Shown: one piece after another, positions 1-5,118 of the stretch | How positions within the stretch are numbered: the first letter of the stretch is position 1 | Layout: every line of letters starts with the position of its first letter | Source of the DNA: Nitrosomonas sp. | GTDB lineage: Bacteria > Pseudomonadota > Gammaproteobacteria > Burkholderiales > Nitrosomonadaceae | Length of the DNA: 7,083 nucleotides | Reading direction: 5' to 3' | NCBI GenBank assembly: GCA_005779435.1 | Contig: SXJH01000206.1 | Coordinates: 1-7,083 of the forward strand | The notes under the pieces: model-generated | What the model saw: only the letters and a program-made list of their open reading frames with translations | What the model was told of the DNA's origin: nothing | Database searches by the model: none | Made by a program: the position numbers and the translations under genes

Positions 1-186
1 GTAAGCGAAATTTCCCAATCGTCCCAGGAACAAGCAAACGGCATCGACCAGATCAACCAGGCGATTTCTCAAATCGATGAAGTAACGCAGCAAAACGGGC
101 AATTGGTGGAGAAGCTATCGACCTCCAGTCGGGATATGACCGAAAAAGTCAAAATGATCGCCGGACTGGCCGATCAATTCAAATAA
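1..186 (+). CDS. Methyl-accepting chemotaxis protein, C-terminal end (partial)
   Basis: This is the last 61 codons of a chemotaxis transducer; the 5' part lies outside the window. Frame 1 is open from the first base to TAA at 184-186. The residues (SEISQSSQEQANGIDQINQA, then ISQIDEVTQQNGQLVE) are the typical end of the cytoplasmic MCP signalling coiled coil, after the hairpin tip that contacts CheA and CheW, and include the glutamine-rich stretch around one methylation helix. The protein ends in ADQFK. There is no NWETF-like pentapeptide for tethering CheR, so adaptation enzymes probably bind directly to the helices. The sensory domain cannot be judged. An intrinsic terminator follows 26 bases later, so this is the last gene of its transcript. 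Confidence 0.9.
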   Translation, partial: VSEISQSSQEQANGIDQINQAISQIDEVTQQNGQLVEKLSTSSRDMTEKVKMIAGLADQFK

Positions 187-212
187 CGCGAATCCGCCCG
201 CAGCCTCAGCAA

Positions 213-251
213 GCCGAAGTTAACCGGTGTTAATTTCGGCTTTTTTTATTT
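213..251 (+). terminator. Rho-independent terminator after the MCP gene
   Basis: A 12-bp stem is formed by GCCGAAGTTAAC (213-224) and GTTAATTTCGGC (229-240), with one G-T wobble and a CGGT loop, followed by TTTTTTTATTT (241-251). This is a textbook intrinsic terminator for the MCP gene on the plus strand. Confidence 0.9.
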
Positions 252-389
252 CACCGATCGCTCTGCAGTTTTGCGGAATTTGCCCGATATTTGTTCCTGA
301 CTCAGCTACAATACGGGTGAATTTTTCGGCCAACGGCAGACCTGCAAGCTTCAAAACCGGTGCTGCTACACAAAATCAGCAGAATCTTT

Positions 390-749
390 ATGAGCGAAGA
401 AAAAAAAGCACTCGATTTCGACTTCGACCAATGGTCCAAGATCGCGCAAACGGAACCGGAAAAATTCGAAGCCATGCGCCAGCAAATGATCGACGATTTG
501 ATCGCACAGGCTCCGGATCATCTCAAACCGCGTATGGCGGGTTTGCAGTGGCAAGTGGATCAAATCCGCAACCAAGCCGGTCATCCGATGGCCGCTTGCT
601 TACAGATTTCGCAAAAAATGTGGGCGCATGTTTTGAGCGAGAACGGATTGCTGGACATACTCAAGCAGCCCAGAAAAATTCTAAACTCGATGGAAAATAC
701 AACAACGGCGAAAGTGCTGTCGTTCGAACGCCCGAAAACCGGCAAATAA
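390..749 (+). CDS. DUF3135 family protein
   Basis: This encodes a 119-residue soluble protein that I recognise as DUF3135, a small family of unknown function found in gammaproteobacteria. It is acidic at the N-terminus (MSEEKKALDFDFDQWSKIAQ) and helical, with the family-like segments EKFEAMRQQMIDDLIAQAP and LQWQVDQIRNQAGHPMAAC. There is no signal peptide or membrane segment. The ATG at 390 was chosen over an in-frame GTG at 360 because the family normally begins near this acidic segment. Neither start has a good Shine-Dalgarno; AGCAGAA just upstream is weak. It stands alone between the MCP terminator and a hairpin that spans its stop codon, so it is probably monocistronic. Assignment to the family is fairly sure; function is unknown. 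Confidence 0.82.
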   Translation: MSEEKKALDFDFDQWSKIAQTEPEKFEAMRQQMIDDLIAQAPDHLKPRMAGLQWQVDQIRNQAGHPMAACLQISQKMWAHVLSENGLLDILKQPRKILNSMENTTTAKVLSFERPKTGK

Positions 750-757
750 GCCGGTTT
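736..757. terminator. Hairpin between convergent DUF3135 and RTX genes, possible bidirectional terminator
   Basis: AAACCGGC (736-743) and GCCGGTTT (750-757) form a perfect 8-bp stem. The six-base loop contains the TAA stop of the DUF3135 gene (747-749). Past one mismatch, two more pairs can form (733-734 with 759-760). The tail is only TTTTC on the minus strand and there is no T run on the plus strand. It is therefore a plausible but weak terminator for either gene, better placed for the minus-strand RTX gene, whose stop is 28 bases away. Confidence 0.5.
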
Positions 758-785
758 CCGGTATCAAACTCAAACTCCGCCAATC

Positions 786-1391
786 TCAAAGGTGAAATAC
801 GATCATATCCGCCGTAATGGCGTTGATATTGACACCAACCAGCTCTATCGTTGCCGCACCGCCCACGAATTCGACGGTAAAGCCGTTATTGCCGTTGTCG
901 GTCACTTTGGTGATGTAGGAAACCAATTCGGTCAGCGTATGGATGCCGAGTATGCTGGAATCGAAAAACAATCGATCTCCTTCGCTTATACTGAAATCAG
1001 ATATTTCGAAGTGTCCGGCACCGTAAAAACCAAAAGTATCGGCACCGCTGCCACCGCTTAGCCTATCGTAACCGTCGCCCGCACGCAAAATGTCGTTGCC
1101 GTCGCCGCCAAACAATTTCTCGGTTCCGGATTGACCGTCCAAATCGTCATTGCCGGCATCGCCTCTCAATATACCGTTGCCGGCACCGCCTTTCAGTACA
1201 TCGTTACCGGCACCGCCCTCGATTTCATCGTGCCCGGCGCCGCCCTGCAAAATGTTGTCCAGATCGTCACCCGTGATCAATAAATCATTATCGTCGAATC
1301 CGGCGGACCCCAGCCCTTCAAAAGCGATGCCATCGATAAATTTAATTGCGCCTGAACCCAAATTCGGGCGAGGGGATGTATTCACTGCCAT
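786..1391 (-). CDS. Small RTX (hemolysin-type calcium-binding repeat) protein
   Basis: This encodes a 201-residue protein built around RTX nonapeptides, which fold into a calcium-stabilised parallel beta-roll outside the cell. Residues 1-40 are a short head without a Sec signal peptide. Residues 41-121 are nine consecutive 9-residue repeats (GGAGNDVLK type), some degenerate (GQSGTEKLF has lost the aspartate). Residues 122-201 (HFEISDFSISEGDRLFF, then VEFVGGAATIELVGVNI and a hydrophobic IVFHL end) resemble the C-terminal region recognised by type I secretion systems. The start ATG has a good Shine-Dalgarno, AGGAG at 1404-1400, 8 bases upstream. No ABC exporter or membrane fusion protein is encoded nearby. 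There is no room for an enzymatic passenger domain, so the role may be binding, surface coating or calcium-dependent folding. The upstream Fur-like site suggests iron control. Confidence 0.88.
   Translation of the reverse strand: MAVNTSPRPNLGSGAIKFIDGIAFEGLGSAGFDDNDLLITGDDLDNILQGGAGHDEIEGGAGNDVLKGGAGNGILRGDAGNDDLDGQSGTEKLFGGDGNDILRAGDGYDRLSGGSGADTFGFYGAGHFEISDFSISEGDRLFFDSSILGIHTLTELVSYITKVTDNGNNGFTVEFVGGAATIELVGVNINAITADMIVFHL
1029..1271 (-). repeat. Array of nine 27-bp RTX repeats inside the small RTX gene
   Basis: Nine in-frame 27-bp units encode residues 41-121 of the RTX protein. The best conserved are GGAGHDEIE, GGAGNDVLK, GGAGNGILR and GGDGNDILR. At DNA level the middle units share GCCGGCACCGCC-like cores on the plus strand. 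The repeats are coding, with consensus GGxGxDxLx, and each pair of turns is expected to bind calcium. Confidence 0.85.
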
Positions 1392-1417
1392 AATATCGTC
1401 TCCTGAAAAATCTCAAC

Positions 1418-1436
1418 AATAATGAGAATGATTCCT
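1418..1436 (-). promoter_or_regulatory. Putative Fur box upstream of the RTX gene
   Basis: AATAATGAGAATGATTCCT (plus strand) matches 13 of 19 positions of the Fur consensus GATAATGATAATCATTATC, and its core TGAGAATGATT is typical of Fur operators. It lies directly downstream of the predicted -10 box of the RTX gene, over the expected transcription start. A repressor bound there would block transcription when iron is plentiful. This is a sequence match only. Confidence 0.6.
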
Positions 1437-1464
1437 ATTATAATTAATATTGATTAAAATGCAA
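1437..1464 (-). promoter_or_regulatory. Predicted sigma-70 promoter of the RTX gene
   Basis: Read on the minus strand, TTGCAT (1464-1459) is followed after 16 bases by a perfect TATAAT (1442-1437). The -35 box matches only three of six consensus positions, while the -10 is ideal. Transcription would begin around 1430, about 40 bases before the ATG and inside the Fur-like site. An alternative -35, TTGGCA at 1470-1465, would leave a 22-base spacer, which is too long. Confidence 0.55.
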
Positions 1465-1478
1465 TGCCAAGTTATACA
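1450..1478 (+). promoter_or_regulatory. Predicted sigma-70 promoter of the LicD-cytidylyltransferase gene
   Basis: TTGATT (1450-1455), a 17-base spacer and TATACA (1473-1478) point toward the gene starting at 1520, with transcription expected near 1485. Each box matches four of six consensus positions. It overlaps the back-to-back RTX promoter at 1437-1464, so the two divergent genes may compete for or share regulation here. Confidence 0.4.
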
Positions 1479-1519
1479 ACAAACAATCCAACCGATTGGC
1501 AAATAGAGAAATTATCGCC

Positions 1520-3064
1520 GTGACGCTTGAACGATCGCTATTGAAGGCCAAATCGCACATCGCAGCGGGGCAATTCAACGCCGCCGATGCGATTCTGAAT
1601 CCTTTGAAAAACGAACACCCCTTATCGCCGGATGTCGCGCGGCTATGGTGCTCGCTGGCCATGCGCACCGGACGCGCTGCCGAGGTTCCGCAATACGCGG
1701 AAAAAATCTACGCGCAAACCGAAAGCGATTTTCACAAAGCGCATTGGGCGCATGTGCTTGGCACCGCGCATTTCATGTTGCTGAATCTGTCCATGGCGCA
1801 TACTTGGTTCACCGATGCCTTGCAGCGCTTGATGATTTTGGCCAAAGCAGGAAAAGTGCCGCCGCAAAAAGAAAAAGCCAAGCCGCAGCATCCCGGCGAC
1901 AGTCTTTTCGCCTCCGGCAAAGCCGAGCAATTGCTCTGGTCGACCTGCGCGGCATTGGCCAAATTGAATATCCCCGCATTTCCCTATGCAGGGACTTTAT
2001 TGGGTTTGATTCGAAACGGCCGTCTGCTCGAATACGACAAAGACCTCGATATCGCCGTGTGGATGGAATCATGGAACGCCGGTTGCACGGCCTTGGAACG
2101 ATCCGGCTGGGTCAGGGCGTCGATGCGGATCGAGTACGCCAATTACCGCGACTATATACACCCGGAACTCGGCATCACTTTGGACATTTGCGGCTTACAG
2201 CGGCAGAAACAACGCATTACCGGCGGTTTTGCATTGCCCGGATATCCGGACGATTACCAGCGGGTTTCCGTTTTTCCGCCATTCGACTTGATACCGCGAC
2301 ACACCGAATATGGCGCAACCTGGTTTCCGCGCGAACCGGAAAAAATCCTGACCGCGTTTTACGGCGATTGGCGCACCCCCAACCCCCATTGGGACACCGT
2401 GGTTTCCGCGCTCAATTTGGAAAACTTCACGCTATTGGTGCGCTGCTATGCCTACCATCGCCTGGCGCAGCATTGGCTAACCGGCAATCTGGACAAAGCA
2501 TGGCGTTACGCACACCAGATCGCGCTGAAAGATCCGGACGACATCATCGCCCTGCGCAGCCGGCAGTGGCTGGAACGCGCCATGACGCGATTGCAACGGG
2601 AAATCCCCGTGTGGCCGAAGCACCGGCGGCAACAGCGCGTCTACACCCGCATGGTGGCGGATTTATTTCACCAAGGCCATATCAATTTTCTCAAAGCCGC
2701 ACGGGCGTTAGGCACTCATTTGACCGTCTGCGTGGTTTCCGACGAGCGCGTCGTGCAAAACAAGGGAAAGTCGCCGGTAATGACACAAGCCGAACGCGCG
2801 GCGGTTGTTGCCGCTTGCAAATACGTGGATGCCGTGGTCACCGAAACGCCGGAAAAAGTCACCCCGGAATTGATGCGGCAGCACGGTTTCGACATCTACA
2901 CGTTCGCCTGCGCATCGGAGCGAGAACGCCGCGACAAATACAAACTGTGCGAAGAGTTACCGGCTGAAATGATCCGGGAATTGCCCTATACGCCGGAGAT
3001 CTCGACGTCCGATCTCGTCAAGCGCATTTTGGACGGCGCAGGAATCAACGACGCTGCGCAATAA
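1520..3064 (+). CDS. Fusion protein: TPR-like region, LicD-type phosphotransferase, cytidylyltransferase
   Basis: This is a 514-residue cytoplasmic protein with two recognisable enzyme domains. Residues 1-105 are TPR-like helices. Residues 135-290 are a LicD/fukutin-type domain with AGTLLGLIRNGRLLEYD leading into the metal-binding D-x-D-x-D set (Asp173, 175, 177); LicD proteins transfer phosphocholine or related groups from CDP-linked donors to glycans. Residues 303-360 look like further TPR helices. Residues 373-508 are a cytidylyltransferase with HxGH (HQGH, 384-387), KYVDAVV and the ISTS motif (494-497), as in CTP:phosphocholine and phosphoethanolamine cytidylyltransferases. In place of the usual RTxG before ISTS it has YTPE. 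The GTG start at 1520, with AGAGAA 9 bases upstream, was preferred to TTG at 1496, which has no ribosome site; no ATG is available. The acceptor glycan and exact alcohol are unknown. The stop lies 13 bases from the convergent protease gene. Confidence 0.82.
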   Translation: MTLERSLLKAKSHIAAGQFNAADAILNPLKNEHPLSPDVARLWCSLAMRTGRAAEVPQYAEKIYAQTESDFHKAHWAHVLGTAHFMLLNLSMAHTWFTDALQRLMILAKAGKVPPQKEKAKPQHPGDSLFASGKAEQLLWSTCAALAKLNIPAFPYAGTLLGLIRNGRLLEYDKDLDIAVWMESWNAGCTALERSGWVRASMRIEYANYRDYIHPELGITLDICGLQRQKQRITGGFALPGYPDDYQRVSVFPPFDLIPRHTEYGATWFPREPEKILTAFYGDWRTPNPHWDTVVSALNLENFTLLVRCYAYHRLAQHWLTGNLDKAWRYAHQIALKDPDDIIALRSRQWLERAMTRLQREIPVWPKHRRQQRVYTRMVADLFHQGHINFLKAARALGTHLTVCVVSDERVVQNKGKSPVMTQAERAAVVAACKYVDAVVTETPEKVTPELMRQHGFDIYTFACASERERRDKYKLCEELPAEMIRELPYTPEISTSDLVKRILDGAGINDAAQ

Positions 3065-3077
3065 CCATCGCGCCGAC

Positions 3078-4232
3078 TTACTCTCCCGGTTGCAGCATAA
3101 CCGGCACCTCGACCGTTTCATTTTTGCGCAGCACCGAGACATTGATCGTCTCGCCCACTTTAAAACCGTCGATGCGCGACATCAGCTTATCGACGGAATC
3201 GACAGCCTTACCTTCAATCGCGACGATAATATCGTTGGCGATAATGGCGCCCTCCGGCGTTATCGTCGCGCCGCGCAACCCGGCAGCTTCCGCAGCCGAT
3301 CCCGGACCGACGCTCAGAATCACCACGCCCTGCACTTTCAAACGCTCGGTCAAACGCTGATTGAGTTTGCTGTCCACGGTAATACCCATCGCCGGACGAA
3401 TATATTTGCCGCGACTGACGATTTGCGGCACCACGCGATTGACCGTATCGACGGGAACGGCAAACCCGATCCCCGCGCTGACGCCGCTCGGGCTATAAAT
3501 CGCGGTATTGATACCGATCAGACGTCCGGCGGAATCGAGCAGCGGGCCGCCGGAATGGCCCGGATGGATCGCCGCATCGGTTTGAATCAAATTATCGATG
3601 GTGCGGCCTTCCCCGCCGGGCAGCGAGCGATCCAGCGCGGACACGATACCGGTCGTCAACGTCCAATCCAAGCCGAACGGATTGCCGATGGCAAATACCT
3701 TCTGCCCGACTTTCAAGTCATGACTGGTTCCCAAAGGAACCGGCCTGGGGCGCTGAAAACCGATGCCGATCCGCAGCACCGCAATATCGTGCGCCGGACT
3801 TACGCCAACCAGCGACGCTTTATAATCGCGTCCGTCGGCAAGCCGCACCGTGGCCTCGCTGGCACCCTTGATGACATGAAAATTGGTGATGATATGCCCT
3901 TGATCGTCCCAAATAAACCCGGAGCCGGTACCGCTCGGAACGGAAAAAATGTTGCGCGTCCAGGCATCCATGACGCGCTGGCGGGTGGTGATGAACACCA
4001 CCGAGTCGCGCGAGTTTTCAAACAACTCGATGGTGCTTTTTTCATCCTCCGCGAGATTGCCGCGCGGCTGCACCACGCGCGGCGCGGCATTTTCCTGCCT
4101 ATCGCCGCCGGAGAAAACCGAATGCAATGCATCCGGAAAGTAGCGATAAAGAAAACTGTTAAGAAACAAGGTCAGAACGACCGCAGCGACGGCAGCCCAC
4201 AGCAAGCGGGACACGAATCCGTTATTGAACAT
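3078..4232 (-). CDS. Membrane-anchored HtrA/DegS-like serine protease with one PDZ domain
   Basis: This encodes a 384-residue S1C-family protease. Residues 9-28 form one hydrophobic anchor, with the rest predicted in the periplasm. The trypsin-like domain (about 65-265) has GTGSGFI at 101-107 and the triad His119 (NFHV), Asp149 (HDIAVLRI) and Ser227 (PGHSGGPLLD). One PDZ domain follows (about 270-380), with a putative peptide-binding loop at MGI (282-284). One anchor plus one PDZ is the layout of DegS/AlgW, which sense misfolded outer-membrane proteins and start sigma-E signalling; a general quality-control HtrA is equally possible. The usual INPGNSGG around the nucleophile reads IHPGHSGG. 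The ATG has GAGGA 8 bases upstream (4245-4241). It is the distal gene of the chaperone cluster. No terminator is visible in the 13-base gap to the convergent gene. Confidence 0.9.
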   Translation of the reverse strand: MFNNGFVSRLLWAAVAAVVLTLFLNSFLYRYFPDALHSVFSGGDRQENAAPRVVQPRGNLAEDEKSTIELFENSRDSVVFITTRQRVMDAWTRNIFSVPSGTGSGFIWDDQGHIITNFHVIKGASEATVRLADGRDYKASLVGVSPAHDIAVLRIGIGFQRPRPVPLGTSHDLKVGQKVFAIGNPFGLDWTLTTGIVSALDRSLPGGEGRTIDNLIQTDAAIHPGHSGGPLLDSAGRLIGINTAIYSPSGVSAGIGFAVPVDTVNRVVPQIVSRGKYIRPAMGITVDSKLNQRLTERLKVQGVVILSVGPGSAAEAAGLRGATITPEGAIIANDIIVAIEGKAVDSVDKLMSRIDGFKVGETINVSVLRKNETVEVPVMLQPGE

Positions 4233-4251
4233 GAAATAATTCCTCTATTTT

Positions 4252-4332
4252 TTATCTCCGGAAACGCTGAATAATCGGCTGCACAAGCGATCTGCCGCGC
4301 CGCGCGGCACCCGGAAATTCGCCTATCGCCAT
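4252..4332 (-). CDS. Possible 26-residue arginine-rich small protein or leader peptide
   Basis: An ATG-to-TAA frame of 26 codons fills most of the 118-base gap between the thioredoxin and protease genes, leaving 18 bases before it and 19 after. GAGAGGG (4350-4344) could serve as ribosome site, although the 11-base spacing is long. The peptide starts MAIGEFPGAARRGRSLVQ and ends QRFRR, with six arginines and no acidic residue after Glu5. It includes several less usual codons (AGA twice, ATA). The frame could be chance, a leader controlling the protease, or a real small basic protein. A GC hairpin lies inside it. Confidence 0.25.
   Translation of the reverse strand: MAIGEFPGAARRGRSLVQPIIQRFRR
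4293..4309 (-). repeat. GC-rich inverted repeat in the thioredoxin-protease gap
   Basis: TGCCGCG and CGCGGCA form a perfect 7-bp stem with a three-base loop (CCG on the plus strand). No T run follows on the minus strand, so it is not an intrinsic terminator. In an operon transcript such a hairpin could slow exonucleases or set relative levels of upstream and downstream messages. Confidence 0.5.
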
Positions 4333-4350
4333 GTTCAGTGTTTCCCTCTC

Positions 4351-4782
4351 TTATTTGTTGACGGCTTGCACCCAGCGCACCAGATCGTGTTCGCTCATTG
4401 CGCCGGATTGCCGGGCGATTTCCCGGCCGCCCTTGAATAATACCAATGTCGGAATACTGCGAATGCGATAGCGCATGGCCAATCCCTGTTCCTGCTCGGT
4501 ATCGACCTTCGCCAGCCGCACGTACGGTTCCAACATCGCGGCCGCCTTGGCAAAGGCCGGTGCCATCGTACGTCTTGGCCCGCACCACGGCGCCCAGAAA
4601 TCGACCAATACGGAAATATCGTTATTGCCGACATGGCGGCTGAAATACGCCTCCGTCAGCTCGAGCGGCTGCCCGGTGAATAATGCCCGATGGCATGCGC
4701 CGCACTGCGGCGATGCGCTTAATCGATCGTCCGGCACGCGATTGGTGGCGTGACAATGCGGACACACAATATGTAACGGCAT
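4351..4782 (-). CDS. trxC: Thioredoxin 2-like protein with altered active site (WCGPR)
   Basis: This encodes a 143-residue TrxC-type protein. The N-terminal zinc ribbon has CPHC (Cys7, Cys10) and CGAC (Cys27, Cys30), the mark of thioredoxin 2, whose role is reduction of disulfides in the cytosol under stress. The thioredoxin fold follows with buried Asp61, active site DFWAPWCGPRRTMAP (Cys67) and the cis-proline loop RSIPT (Pro111). The family active site is WCGPC; here the second, resolving cysteine is arginine (codon AGA, residue 70), and no other cysteine outside the zinc ribbon can replace it. The protein should therefore not run the normal dithiol cycle, but could form mixed disulfides, work with glutathione or act as a chaperone. 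The length is normal and the frame intact, so it does not look like a decaying gene. It starts 7 bases after the cbpM stop, with AAGGA upstream. Confidence 0.9.
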   Translation of the reverse strand: MPLHIVCPHCHATNRVPDDRLSASPQCGACHRALFTGQPLELTEAYFSRHVGNNDISVLVDFWAPWCGPRRTMAPAFAKAAAMLEPYVRLAKVDTEQEQGLAMRYRIRSIPTLVLFKGGREIARQSGAMSEHDLVRWVQAVNK

Positions 4783-4789
4783 GGCGTTG

Positions 4790-5116
4790 TTATCCTTGTT
4801 CTCCGGTATGTTGCGTTTCTATTTCCAAACGGGCGCGCAACGATTCGATCTCCTCCATCAAATCGGCGACCAAACCGGCCAATTCCGGATTGCCGTCGAA
4901 ATCCCGCTCAACCGCGATCATTCGTTTGATCCGCATGAAGCTGCGGCTATCGAATTGCCATGTGTCGGGATTCGCATCGATGAAATCGCCGCCGGATAAT
5001 AAACCCCATTGAACGCGCGCAATGACCCATTCACGGCTCACCCTGCAGCTTCTTGCCAGTTCGTCCAACGTGAGCATGGCATCTTCAAGCAAAATGGCAT
5101 CGATTTCTTGCGACAT
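4790..5116 (-). CDS. cbpM: Chaperone modulator CbpM
   Basis: This encodes a 108-residue partner of CbpA. In E. coli, CbpM (about 101 residues) binds the J domain of CbpA and restrains its stimulation of DnaK. Residues 15-42 (LTLDELARSCRVSREWVIAR) form a MerR-like helix-turn-helix, here thought to be a protein-binding rather than DNA-binding fold. Residues 70-100 are a helix and coiled coil (LVADLMEEIESLRARLEIE), like the C-terminal part of E. coli CbpM. The ATG lies 2 bases after the cbpA stop, and its GGAG ribosome site sits in the last codons of cbpA, so the two are probably translationally coupled to keep a fixed ratio. It is followed directly by the thioredoxin gene. Confidence 0.9.
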   Translation of the reverse strand: MSQEIDAILLEDAMLTLDELARSCRVSREWVIARVQWGLLSGGDFIDANPDTWQFDSRSFMRIKRMIAVERDFDGNPELAGLVADLMEEIESLRARLEIETQHTGEQG

Positions 5117-5118
5117 AA

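Noticed and set aside
291..312. Possible promoter of the DUF3135 gene (TACAAT at 307-312)
   Set aside because: The -10 is good, but TTGTTC at 291-296 is only 10 bases away and no acceptable -35 box exists at 16-18 bases.
227..817. A 196-codon plus-strand frame covering the DUF3135 gene
   Set aside because: It starts within the MCP terminator, overlaps DUF3135 in another frame and crosses into the RTX gene; low-complexity composition suggests no coding role.
1029..1271. Regular 27-bp repeats considered as a CRISPR or minisatellite
   Set aside because: The repeats are in frame, encode GGxGxDxLx nonapeptides and have no spacers, so they are RTX coding repeats.
1645..2967. A 440-codon open frame overlapping the LicD-cytidylyltransferase gene on the same strand
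   Set aside because: It is an out-of-frame reading of the gene with clear LicD and cytidylyltransferase motifs; the product is Arg/His-rich and has no domain.
3065..3077. Terminator between the convergent LicD-fusion and protease genes
   Set aside because: The gap is 13 bases with no stem or T run; termination must occur inside the opposing gene or be Rho dependent.
4233..4260. RNA thermometer over the protease ribosome site
   Set aside because: Only a 5-bp A-U stem (AAATA with TATTT) with GAGGA in the loop can be drawn; this is too weak and lacks ROSE or FourU features.
3090..4274. A 394-codon open frame on the plus strand opposite the protease gene
   Set aside because: It mirrors a clear HtrA gene with full catalytic triad; its composition (rich in Arg, His, Asp) is that of an antisense shadow and it matches no family I recognise.
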